The notes beneath the pieces were generated by a model. The model was not told the DNA's origin and made no database searches. It saw only the letters and a list, made by a program, of their open reading frames with translations. From positions 2,778,146 to 2,842,145 of the forward strand of contig OU744447.1 of assembly GCA_916610825.1 (NCBI GenBank): a stretch of DNA of 64,000 nt, given 5' to 3'. The DNA comes from Haliclystus octoradiatus (Eukaryota > Cnidaria > Staurozoa > Stauromedusae > Haliclystidae). The stretch's first letter is position 1; each line of letters starts with the position of its first letter. This document shows, piece after piece, positions 32,818 to 44,347 of this stretch. The position numbers and the translations under genes are program-made.

Positions 32818-35227
32818 GTGAGTTCTACTAATATGAACACAGTGATACGAATCTTAATATTTTGTAAGAGAGTGCAGGATTGATGTTCCTTCATTGAATA
32901 CAATTTTGTAATATTGTATGCGCTACAACTCAAAAGTACGTGACACAGGGTTTTACAGGGAGTACCCAATATCTTATCACATAATTGAGTATGAAATGTT
33001 CAATCATTTAAGGATACATGATACATATACATGATAACTGATATGCAACATTTAAAGCTATTGTCTAGTACATGTTATTCTTCGAACACTTGTAGATAGG
33101 TTTACAACATGTAATTTCAAGTGATAACCAGATAACATAGATTGGTGCAGATTTCAAGAAATTGTAAGAGAGCACAACAAAAACATATTGACTTGGTAGC
33201 TCATTACTGGAACACAATTGAGGAATAATATATTGAATGATAATATTCAAAGCTTCTCCAGTTTTTTATCTACTAGAAAACAGAATTGCATGCAAATGCA
33301 TGCTTATATTGAGTTGTGAATCATCTGACTTAACTGGTTCAATAAAATGCATGAAAAAATCTATCTAGAAAAGATTATCGAAGCCGACATTTAATTGAGA
33401 AACACTTTTATTTCATTTTTTGCTGTTCAAAGAAGCAAAAAGTTGAGAAGTGTAAAGTCGAACGCACATGCTTTGTTTACAAAATTAGGCACTATTTTAG
33501 TTTATGTCAAAGCAAGTGGAAGTTAAGTAGCCATACACTCCCCCCCAAAAAAAAAAAATCAATAAAAAATCAAGGAAACAATTCTACACTGATTGTCATA
33601 ATGCTGCAAGGTAACGATTGTTGGGGGTTTGTCTAAATTTAATTCTATTTCATCTACCTGCACTCGCACATTCCAAAAAAAATTCATTGATTATTCTTCA
33701 TTCATAACGTAGTTATTCAACCCTTGATTCAAGCGACTTCTGAAAAAGTATAAAATGGGAAACTATTTATCATTTCTTTACATCATATTTTATTACTTTC
33801 AGTCATGTACTTTCCTATATCTAAATTTATTTGTTGTCACTGATAAAGTGGAAGGTGTAGTGCAATTGTTTCTATATTCGATTTCAAATTCATCACAGCA
33901 TTGTACATTCTAACAATGGCTGTAATAATCAGTAAATATTCTTATTTTATATCTTCCTATTTTGAGTTCCATAACGCGGATTTGTTTACAAATTTTATAA
34001 CCATCTATTCCAAGTCATTTCCCAACAATAATTTATGATCATTCATCATATAATTTTCAACTAAAGATAACGTAGCGTGAGCATTGCGCCAAATGGTTTT
34101 TGAGCCGCAAATTTCTCACCTATTTTGAGTAAATTTATGCCAATTTTGAGATAAAATATCGATATAATTTCATGCCTGCTATAGCTATTGATCCCGTGAC
34201 TTTTACTATGAAAAATTAACATGAAAATACAGCTAGAAATCGATGTCTTACCTTTTGATTATATAAGTTGACCATTGCACAGCGAATGTAAACATTTGCA
34301 ATTCAACTTTTCAATGGCTTTTTAGTACGGGGTCATAAAAAGACTGTAAGGATTTATGACAATTTCTGGAACAATTAATTTTTTAGAATATCTAAGAAGC
34401 GCGTGACTATATGATTCGAATGCCCATGCTTTTCTCTTTTTGTACATATGATCATTTATAATTTTACAAATCAAACCACCATTGCAAAAGGAAAAGAATA
34501 GCTAACTTCTAGTTTCGCCTGTAATTAATAGGGGATTTGACGACTTTACTCCCCATCTTAAAATTGTGTAAACAATCATATTGCGAGTTTAAATATGACT
34601 TAGTTCAATAAAGTAGATATAAGAAGTAAATAATGTTATATTTCGAACGATGAGGCCTTTTCAAATGGCCTCTGTTCTTCATTAATGATCATTTTAGCAG
34701 AGGTTAGACCAATGCCCCATTTTTCGGGGGCCAATAACACAATATTTCATGATATTATTGTCTTTGTATAGGCTTTCGGTGAGAAGGAATGGTGTTGATA
34801 GTTTGTGTGCATGAACATAAAGTCATGTATTTACGAAATCGAAATCAGTACAGATTATAGGGTTTTAAATGCTTGGATAATTACTTTGGTGAAAATAAAT
34901 TGTCCAACATGTCAATAATTCGTTTAAATTGAAATAAATATTTTCAATGTGTATTATCAACTTGAATGTTTGCTAATATTTCACGACGTGTCTAACTTAA
35001 TAACAAAGCGGTATACAACAACAAAATCTGTAACATGTTAATGATATGTTTCTATGCTGTGAAACACAGTATGTATAGCCCTGGTGAGATCTTGAAAAGT
35101 TTTATTTTCACACAAATATTGTTGATAGAAGCCGCACATGCGTAAATGCAAATGACTAGAAGATCTCGCTACGACATGATAGCACACATTATTTTTTTGA
35201 CTTACATATAAATTTTTAGTTTACGTT

Positions 35228-35687
35228 TTAATAACATGCCTGAAAAAATTACTCGAATCTGATTGGCTTAGAGAAGTGCAATTTCGGGGCAATTCCTGTG
35301 AAAAAGTTGAAATCAAATCCAAACTGCACTGCAGTGCGGAAAAATGAAATTCGAATATGATTGGCCAATAGAACAATCGAATTAAGGTAATCAAACGAAA
35401 TTAGAGCTTGATTGTTGCTGATCATGGCAACGCAGAATGATGCCGTGGACAAAAACAATCGCTACAGATTTGTGAACAATGAGGGAATTTAATTTAAATT
35501 ATAGATTTTCAGCTCCAAGCGAAGTAAGTAAACGGTTTAAAGTAATTTCATTGTTTCAGTTAGTTTCAGTTCGTGAATCAATATAGCATTTGAAAATAAA
35601 TAATTCCTTTAGTGATGTGATTTATTTTAAAAGTCTTCGCATAAAACTTAACTTATTCCCTCTACAGTTTTTCAGGCATGGTATTAA
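35228..35687. mobile_element. 452-bp MITE with TTAA target duplication, nested
   Basis: Terminal inverted repeats TAACATGCCTGAAAAA (35232 on) and, in complement, TACCATGCCTGAAAAA (to 35683) match at 15 of 16 bases. Both ends are flanked by TTAA (35228-35231 and 35684-35687). TTAA duplication is typical of piggyBac- and Kolobok-type transposases. No ORF of note inside. It lies within the middle of the 3.5-kb inverted-arm element. Confidence 0.65.
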
Positions 35688-35831
35688 AAGGAAATCATAC
35701 GGTTTCTCTTTCAATTCGTAATTAATTTGCACCTCGCCCTATGGGCTTGTGCAATTTTGAAACTTCTTGAAACCCACTCGGTTCAAAAGAACCGTATGAA
35801 TCGTATTGAAAGAGAAAGCGTATGATTTCCT
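35688..35831. repeat. Inverted repeat, possible hairpin
   Basis: Bases 35689-35718 (aggaaatcatacggtttctc...) pair with 35802-35831 in inverted orientation with about two mismatches in 29. The loop is about 80 bases. It directly follows the MITE and may be another small foldback element. Confidence 0.5.
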
Positions 35832-36795
35832 ATACATCTTTTATTCTGAGAATTACTACGATGAAAATACACAAATTATCTGTCACATCGCAACAAAGGT
35901 TGTACTGTTTTGTATCTGTGAGACAATGGAAACTCATTCAAGTGCGAAACTGTTTAACTAGCGCTCCAATCTGAGAAAGGATTGTTGTTGAAAAACGAAA
36001 AAGGTTTCAAATATAGGTTTTTCTCATCCTAGATGTATTTATTTGAAAAATAAAGCCAGCCATGTATCCTCCTGCTTAATGAAGAATCCATCGATAGGTG
36101 TTTCGAGTATATTGCATTAAAACGGCATCCTGAATCCCCGCCTAACATACATACACGCATACAAATGGAAATAGCGCCAGTGTTAAATTGTGCAGTGCTG
36201 CGATGAATTTTAAATCGAATATAGGTACAATTGCACTATCAACTTCCACTTCATCAGTGACAATAAATAAATTGAAATATATAAGAAAGTACATGACTGT
36301 AATTAACAAAATAACATGCAAAGAAATGAAATATAGTTTTATATTCTATACTTTTTCAGAAGTCACTTGAATCAAATGTTGAATAACCACGTTATGAATG
36401 AAGTATAAGCAATGAAATTTTTTCGGGAGGTTCCCGTGTTGTTAGATGAAATAGAATTAATTTGAAACAAACCCCCAAGCATTGTTACCTTGCAGCTTTA
36501 TTATGCTTGGGTTAGAAATGTTTCTTCGATTTTTTTGGGGGGGTTGTATGGCTACTTTACTTCCTCTTGCTTTGGGATTAACTAAAATGGTACCTAATTT
36601 TTTAAACCAATCCTGTGCGTTCCAGTTTCACTTCTCAACTTTTTGCTTCGTTGAACCGCAAAAAATAGAATAGAATACTTTCTCAATTAAATTTTGGCTT
36701 CGATAATCTTTTCTACATAGATTTCTTTATGCATTTATTTGAATCAGTTAAGTCAGATGATTCACAACTCACTATAAGCATGCATTTGCATGCAA

Positions 36796-37396
36796 ATCGA
36801 AATCAGTAATTTAGATATATGGACACTATAAAAATAATAAAATATATAAAATATACAAGCAAGATAGTCCGAAATAATGCCATATTATAGTGAAACTTAT
36901 ATATGACAGCCTTCTATGAGAGGCAGATAAATTGACCACTGTATGCAGGTGGCCTTTTTACAATTGGTAAACTCAATATATAATACTATTTTAGACAACG
37001 CAAGAATGAACACTATACCCAGGTGATTGCTATATATAGATGACCTTCATAATAGGTTTTATTATGTCTAATCAAGTTAGTATTTCCCATTAAGGCACCT
37101 TTCATTTGCTATAATTCATATGTAAATTACAATCTTTACAAGATTTGGAAAAAAAGACTTCCCGCTTATCTGACATCTTGCTTTGAAGGAACCATATATA
37201 TCAATATGTGGTCAAAGCAATTTTAAACAATTCTGGATAAGTGCAAATTTGGATAAATGCAATGGAAATAATTGGAAATTTCAATTTAGCTTTAGAAGAA
37301 GAGTAACTGTGGCTGCAAACAACTGCAACTAAATACTGAATCAAATGGCAATAATTACAAGTAGTTTATCGATATTCTGTTAATTTATCTCCATAG
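36796..37396. other. End of intron, no element recognised
   Basis: AT-rich sequence up to the acceptor ATCTCCATAG at 37396. The phrase cttctatgagaggc at 36912 recurs at 39519, hinting at a minor dispersed repeat. Confidence 0.5.
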
Positions 37397-37774
37397 CTCT
37401 ACTACCAAGAATCAAGCTGAGCTCAACTTCTGTCACAATTCAAAAATCATTAGGTCAAAAACTTATAACCTGCGAGGTCAGTGGCCAACCAGGCGTGACG
37501 GTGACATGGAAAAGAGAACAAAATGCCGTGCTTAATAATAATTTGAATACTGTTGCATTGACTTCACCTCAAACTCAAACAAACTTAACAAACACATGGA
37601 TCTCGGTATTGAGTGTAAAAACAGCAGAAGCAGGAAAATACTTTGGGAATTGCGTACTAACTGATGACAACGAAAATCTTGCCAGTTGTTCATCTGTGTA
37701 TACTTGTCATGCATCATATCCTGGTACATGCTCTGCATCTTCAACTGTGAATGTCACTGTATCTGAGTTAACAA
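37397..37774 (+). CDS. Exon: immunoglobulin-like domain
   Basis: A 378-base exon with acceptor CTCCATAG and donor A|GTAAGA. Two bases complete the codon from 32817 and one base is left at the end, so it is a symmetric 1-1 exon, as usual for Ig modules. It reads PRIKLSSTSVTIQKSLGQKL, ITCEVSGQPGVTVTWKREQN, then later WISVLSVKTAEAGKYFGNCV. The B-strand Cys (ITC), C-strand Trp (TWKR) and the AEAGKYFGNC end-of-domain pattern (usually D-G-Y-C) are visible. A cysteine-bearing insertion (ASCSS-YTCHASYPGTC) follows before the last strand (STVNVTVSE). It follows F5/8C domain 3 directly, so the protein is probably a secreted or membrane adhesion or recognition molecule. Confidence 0.83.
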
Positions 37775-39571
37775 GTAAGAGATCAAACAGTTTTCAACTA
37801 TTTGTAGAGTATAATTGAAGGTCTATTCTATTCTACATAGATAAGTCGATTTACTTCTACAGTAAGGCCCTCTTAGTGTGTTACTAGTATGCACTTAATA
37901 ACGTAGATCATCCTGAGAGTACAAAAGACATATGATTATACTAAAGACTATCAGAATAGACAGAGTGCAACAGATAGACTGGAACGGAAGTTTTTCTTGG
38001 GCAACTTCAAATTCAATATCAACATAACAGTGTTTATAGTTTATAAAAATTCGCTCATTAATTTCCTGTTTCTTGCTTTAGCCCAATTTTATTATGGAGT
38101 TCACTTACAATGAGTTATATCAAAAGTTTACCATCAAAGCCCTCTTGATAGATGTATTTTGTGTTCTGTAATGCAACACTGAATTTGCATAATCATAAGA
38201 AACCAAAAGAATAGCAGACCCTGAAGCTCACATGCTTTTTTTCTCTAAATGATAAAATTGCTTTCATCGTAAATCAAGAAGAGTAGATATAGATTTTTGA
38301 AGGTTTACAATATCAAATTATTAAAACAAGAAACGGGGAAATAGGTAGTATGTCTGTATTGATAAAATACATGAAAAAATTATACCATTCCGACAGGATA
38401 AGAGACCAGCTATTAGTTTTCTTTTTGAAAGCAATTCAAAAACAATCAAAAACGGAGCAAAAATCAAAGCAAGAAGTGAAATCTAAGTTTGATTGATAGA
38501 GAGAACCATGTTAGCCAAAATTAAACAATAGCAAATACATTTAGAAAGCAGCAGGAATGTAAACTCTGGTTGATAACAGATAATACTTAACTGCAACATG
38601 ACTGACTAAGTTAAAAAGTTAATGTTTATTATACAGTTTTAAACATTCTTTCAATAATTATACAATGCAAAGTTTATCAAAAAGTTTGAGTTTGGGAACA
38701 GATAACTCATTATTTTGATGACAAGTTCTTCCAGCAGTTTTTTGATAAAGTCAATTTCTTTGATTTTAAATACTATCAAATTGCGCTCGCACTAAGGGCT
38801 TTATCAATTTTATCTTTTTGGAAAATCCACTTGTGCAAATTAATCCAGAACTGAACTGAAATCAATTTGATTACATCTGAAAACACTTTTTGGGAATTTT
38901 TTCCTTTAAAAATCTGCCTTTTTATATCTGGGGTGCTCAGTCTAGAATTATTAATGCTAAAATGATATACCAGGTATCATTTTCGACATAATGACTGCCT
39001 CACTTAATTGAATCAAACAAAGCAGAAATTTTATTAATTTTAAAATTTTCTGAGGATTAGCATTTTTGTTTCGTGAAAATGCGTTGGGACTGAATCATTG
39101 ACGAGAATACTCGTATGTATTACAATACAAACTGTTTATAATGTCATTTTTTATTCATTTAAAATGCAATAATATGATTTCTATCACATTTGAAGGAGGA
39201 CAACGACAAGACAGCTATAATTTAAATTTATCATATTGTAATGATTTATAGCAGAATTTTGATATCCAATCTTAAGACAATAAGCCAAAGGTCATCATCA
39301 TCTGATTTGTCAATTTCTTTTCAAACTCCCAGATGACTAATCATCATATTGATTAAACCCTTGTAAACATAAACATGGTATTCCTTTAGTTTCAAAACCA
39401 CCACGAGTTTCCTTGGAAACAGAAATGCAAGACGCTATGTAATTGAATTGGTTGACTAAAAGTGTTATTTTTATGTGGGGGAAAATCATCTTTTTACGCG
39501 ACAACTTTAGGGAATACGGCTTCTATGAGAGGCGGTAAACCCACCAAAACATTGATGGTTATATAATATAA
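37775..39571 (+). other. No exon recognised after the Ig exon
   Basis: AT-rich sequence after donor GTAAGA. No open frame with domain content follows before the Helitron field. The next exon, which must start in phase 1, is either beyond the window or hidden past the mobile DNA. Confidence 0.5.
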
Positions 39572-40500
39572 CTAGCAATTAGTGATGGTCCATAATGGAC
39601 CTTGTATGATAAATCTTTCAAATCACTTATAATTAAACAATTGACTAAACTGACTATCGCTGTATAATACGGAGTATGAACTCTGGAGGAGAACATGAGA
39701 CACAATACGCATTGACACGATGTAGCATTAATCAATACATCTTAATCACTCCTTTAATAAAAATTTAATTTATTTCACATCAATTGAGTCGATTGAAATG
39801 TATGGAGGTCGCCGGTCAATTTTATGCATTTAACATAGCTATATCTACATAGAAAAACTTTATTTTATGTAATGAAAGGAAGCCAGAACACATTAATTAT
39901 TATAAATTACAAATACTCTGTCAAATTTCGAAATCTGAAACTATCCATAAAAATCATTTCAAATCCTAGCCGATCCGAATACCTAAATATTAACCCGAAT
40001 CTGACCCCATACGATTGGATCGCGCTTGGTTCGGATTCATAAATCTTTATTGCAATATATACAACACTAATGTGGTGTTCACAAAATAACGCTGTCAAGG
40101 TGTGGCCGGTCAAACCGACTATACTCAAACTCGTGGCATTGCATGCAATGCATTCAATATTAAATTAATTTAGCTTCGGCAAGAAACATGGTCCACTGAT
40201 TTCTGTTATTAACATGATCAAACGATATCTTTTGTTCATTATTTGTTAATTAAAAATGATTTACTGCTTCATCTTAAAAAAAGATAAGAAAAATCGTTGA
40301 TAAAAATTTGCCGAATGGCGAATTTGAACTGACGACCCTGATAATGTAATATCAGAGCATTAACCCATGAGCCACTGCCTTACTTACTGTTACCGTCGCT
40401 TTTACTGAACTCATCAACAAACCTACTGCTTCGAAAACGTATTGTTGAACAAGGACGACCCACGCGCGACGTCGCGTGTATTGAATTTCAAATTACCACA
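39572..40500 (-). mobile_element. Helitron-like copy H5, 3' third
   Basis: It starts (in + coordinates) with CTAGCAATTAGTGATGGTCC, the complement of the family 3' end with its hairpin, preceded by A. It holds the tRNA-like segment (40309-40386) and stops near 40500 in the gcgcgtgtattga region. The rest is lost. The short ORF 39907-40128 recurs in H1 and H13 and is not a gene. Confidence 0.75.
40309..40386 (-). other. tRNA-like segment inside Helitron H5
   Basis: On the minus strand: GGCTCATGGGTTAATGCTC (A-box-like) and CAGTTCAAATTC (B-box-like). Stems are imperfect. Confidence 0.5.
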
Positions 40501-40647
40501 TTGTATACACATATTTTCTGCTAGTCGCGAGGCTAGCTAGCATGATCGATTATAGCAACTACTTTACATCCACTTATCACCTTGAATACGCTGACCCATT
40601 TTGTAAGCAGCAGCAGACTTGTCTGCTGATATTGCAATATATATATA
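40501..40647. other. Unassigned junction between H5 and H6
   Basis: About 150 bases with a GCTAGTC/GCTAGCTAGC palindrome and an AT run just before the 5' TC of H6. Not part of the Helitron family as far as I can align it. Confidence 0.4.
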
Positions 40648-42804
40648 TCTATTTATATTAATAATACTGTCTGTTTATATATAACAATATTTCTATATTT
40701 CTATATTTCTGTGTCTGTCCGCGACTTATGTACGTCTTACTGGCGATATAATACGGATAATCCGTAGTCGGGAAATTATGCAAACATTTGTGTCGAGATA
40801 ACCGTGTACAGTAGCAAATTTGTTGTATGAAAAGTATGGGTCTATGACGTTGTTTTAAAATAATATACTTCATCTGATATTTTATTTGCTATCATTGCAT
40901 TAAAAAATTCAGAGAATTTGAAAAAAATCATAGGTCGATAATCCAACGGGCAGCCAAATCGAATTCAAATTGAAATCCCCAGAACAAAAATATTTTACTT
41001 TGAAACTAAAAGCTGCGTGTAAATGATTTAAACAAATGAAACTTGAAACTAAATCAGTTTTATGGTAATTAAAACAATACGAAATACTGAATTACATTGA
41101 ATTACCAGTATAACTAGGCCAGACAAAATATGTTTTGAAATCAAAGAAACGTAGACCTATTTCATGTAGTGTTGATATCAGCAATACATATAGCGCTGCA
41201 CAAACGCTATGAAAATTAAAGAGACTTTAGGTCTTTAATTTATTAATGAAACAAAATGCCGTTCATTACTTTTCTCAATATCGAGATACAAACATTTCAC
41301 TTTTTAAAAGGCTATTTTGATATATAATTTGTGAGAACACTAAGCAAACAATCTATTTTGAAATGAACAATCTATCACGGGGCATAAAAACAAATTAACT
41401 TGCGAGAATTTTCAAAATGACGTTGGCGTTCGACTAATTCGAAAAAATATTCAAAGTTTGAAGAGATTATCTGTCTACAGTCTAAAATTACAGAGTTTAG
41501 AATCAATCAAGGCATTGCATAAAAGTATTTAATATAAAAATATGAATCATTTGGTTTTGAGCAGGCAGGCTTTTATTTTCAGATTTTGCTTCCATAATTC
41601 GTGAAGGAATTGTAAGCATTGATTAAAATTAAAATTTCACTTTGTTGACTTGCTACAAGAATAAGACACAGTATGTTACTACAATTTCGAGAATAAAAAT
41701 AGCGGTGTCTTGTTATTATCGTTGATCAACATTTAATAAAGTTAATTTCAGGTATATCAAATTCAACAAAGTTAGATTGAATTGAGCGTATGATTTGTGA
41801 AAAATAATAATAATTATAATATTTTCAGCGTTCAAAAATTTTGCTTTGAATTTTAAAGCACAAAAACATAATTCAAAAACATTTTTAAATAGTAAATACA
41901 GCTTGGATGAGTGTAATAAACCTTGTGTTACAAATATAAAAAGCGAAAAAGTTGCATGAAATAATCGATCATAGCAAACAATATTTATTAACATACAACT
42001 TACAATTTTCCAAATGAGATCCAAATAAAAACTATACGAGCGGCATAATCTCCGAACAACATTTAAATACATAATAGCGGGTTCTCTGAGTTAATACACC
42101 AATCAATAATATGTTAACAATCATATTTTATCGAAGGAAAATGTAATCCCGATAAGAATAAAATATAAATTGTTTTTTATTCGAAATAATTCTGACAAAA
42201 ATGATCATTTCATATCGCGATCAAATGCAAGGTAAAGTAGATTCATTTTCTATATAAATAAATCCTTTTCATCATACATCATAACATGAGCATTTAAATA
42301 CTACCATCAGCTATGTTATTTTATATCTTTGAAGCTGCACTAAACATTTCCACTCTATAAAGAATCGTGTCTGTTTCAATAAATTCTGAATAAATATGCA
42401 TATCACGAATCTGGCAAAATGAATTGTTTTCGTTTTTGTATCAAAATAATTAATTTATTCATAATCGTCTTTTCTTTCATTCGACATCTGTAATGTATTA
42501 TAAATAGCGCGTAGAAATAGTGACAACAAGATGTAACATAATATCAATATCGAATTTGTATAGCGATTTATTATAGAATTCTATTTCATTTTAAAAGAAT
42601 GTTGATGCTGTTATTCTGGAAAATTTGATAACAAGAAGCACTATGAGGCCAACTTTTCTCATCTTTTTTTTACTTATAAAATTTTATTTTCAACGAACTC
42701 TTAGTATTTTGATAGACTGCCATGAAAATCACAGGCCTGCTTGCTGAGATTTTAAAGATCAAATATATATAGGCTCATATACTATCATATCATAATATTT
42801 TCAT
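40648..42804 (+). mobile_element. Helitron-like copy H6, 5' two thirds
   Basis: It starts with TCTATTTATATTAATAATAC after base A 40647, runs through the microsatellite (about 40685-40710), and ends near 42804 in the ctcatatactatcatatcataat region, before the tRNA-like segment. It is head to head with H5, whose missing and present parts are complementary to those of H6. Confidence 0.75.
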
Positions 42805-42835
42805 AATACTATCCTATTATTTTAATATTATCACG

Positions 42836-42952
42836 ATCTATTAAATGTTGATCAACGATAAAAACAAGAATCCGCTATTTTTATTCTCGAAACTGTAGTA
42901 ACATACTGTGTCTTATTCTTATAGCTAGTCAACAGAATGAAATTTTAAACAA
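42836..42952 (-). mobile_element. Helitron-like scrap H7
   Basis: It matches the internal family sequence ttaaatgttgatcaacgata through cttatagc-agtcaac and gaaattttaa. About 115 bases. Confidence 0.6.
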
Positions 42953-43941
42953 ACAACCGATAATTATTTAAATATGGCATTATAAACTAGCAATTAATTA
43001 AAAGTGGAAGCGAATACAGTGAATATTTGGAGAGTCATATAAAATTTCATTGAGTGACTAGCTATTTGATGCAGTTTCTCAGTTGTTCAAAATATAGCAA
43101 ATGGCTTGCTGGAGAAATATCTTAGCCAGTAACAGACATGTTTAAAGTTTATAGAAATATTTTGCAAAAAATTAACAATTCAAAATCAATTTGTCCAAAT
43201 TTTACAGTATTGATGATTGTGAAAACAATTGATAACATAACATCATTTCATTAATACATCCTCTCATCCTTTTATGCCCAATTTTTGCAAGTTCCTAGAT
43301 ATGAGTATAAAAACTTAATTCCTGGCGTAGAAAGATAAGCTTTTCTTAAACTACCGAAACCAAAACATAGGCTAAACAGAATCGAACGCTAAAATTTCAA
43401 GTAATTAAACCATTTCTTCAAATGAAAGTTAGAAACATTCTAAAAAGTTATCATAAATTCAATAATCTGCTCTTTTAAATAGGCAATTAGCAAACAATTA
43501 GTCAATAAGTCTATCATTGTTTCATTTCTTTCTTCACGTTCACGGCTTTTTACGAAATTCTTCAAATTATAGGTAAGAAACATTTTCTCTTCATTTCAAG
43601 TTTTCCCAGTCAGTTTTCCATAATGAATAACACACATAAAAAATAGAAATTATTGTTCAAAGATAAGAATCCATGACTATGTAAGAAAACGATGTTAAGC
43701 ATCCATTCTTTTAATATCAAGTAGAGAAATATAACTTTCTCGATATCAATATTTCCTCGTAGCTTTTAGTTGAATTAAAAAAGCAAGTGTACAGCTCTCG
43801 ACTCAGCTTACTTCCTGTGACGTCACAAAAATAGGAGAATTACATACTTGATCATGGATTGAAAGATCAAAAAATGCTTTGGAAAAACGTTCCCAACAGT
43901 CACAACTCGGAGCAGGCTATGTTCTAAACCAAATAGTTCAT
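42953..43941. other. No feature recognised
   Basis: About 1 kb of AT-rich sequence between two Helitron scraps. No ORF, exon or repeat seen. Confidence 0.5.
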
Positions 43942-44222
43942 ACTTTAAATTATAGAAATACTTTTCTGCAATGCCTTGATTGATTCTAAACTCTGTAATT
44001 TTAGACTGTAGACAGATAATCCCTTCGAACTTTGAATATTTTTTCGAATTAGTTGAACGCCAACGTCATTTTGAAAATTCTTGCAAGTTAATTTGTTTTT
44101 ATGCCCCACGATAGATTATTCATTTCAAAAGAAATTGTTTGCTAACTTTTCTCACAAATTATATTTCAAAATAGCCTTTTTTAAAAGTGAAATGTTTGTA
44201 TTTCGATTTTGAGTAAAATATT
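43942..44222 (-). mobile_element. Helitron-like scrap H8
   Basis: Internal family sequence from aaattatagaaatacttt to gtatttcgattttgag. Both ends of the element are absent. Confidence 0.65.
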
Positions 44223-44347
44223 GTCATGTATGACGTTATCAATAATTGTAGCCTCGTAAACAAGTCAATAATATTGTCAGCTCAGTTCGGGTACGCTTAG
44301 CGAATACAACGTTGTCTTTTCTGTATCTTATACTTAATATTATTTAA

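Larger units (their letters stand above)
33286..36795. mobile_element. 3.5-kb element with ~640-bp terminal inverted arms
   Basis: The left arm (33286 to about 33930) and right arm (about 36170 to 36795) are inverted copies at perhaps 80-85% identity. The outer end is TTGCATGCAAATGCATGCTT on both sides. Shared inner landmarks include gtgaatcatctgacttaact, aagattatcgaagcc, agcaaaaagttgagaagtg and agtcatgtactttc. The middle 2.2 kb does not match itself and has no transposase ORF. No clear target duplication is seen. Likely a non-autonomous foldback-type DNA transposon, or two inverted copies of a shorter repeat. Confidence 0.65.

Noticed and set aside
36188..36673. Two plus-strand ORFs near the right arm of the 3.5-kb element
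   Set aside because: They lie in the inverted arm, are not open in the left arm, and show no transposase motif.
36907..39545. Shared phrase cttctatgagaggc at 36912 and 39519 as a transposon pair
   Set aside because: Only about 14-25 bases match; too short to call an element.
41716..42072. 118-codon minus ORF in H6
   Set aside because: Its counterparts in H1, H9 and H12 are interrupted; low-complexity AT-rich reading frame.
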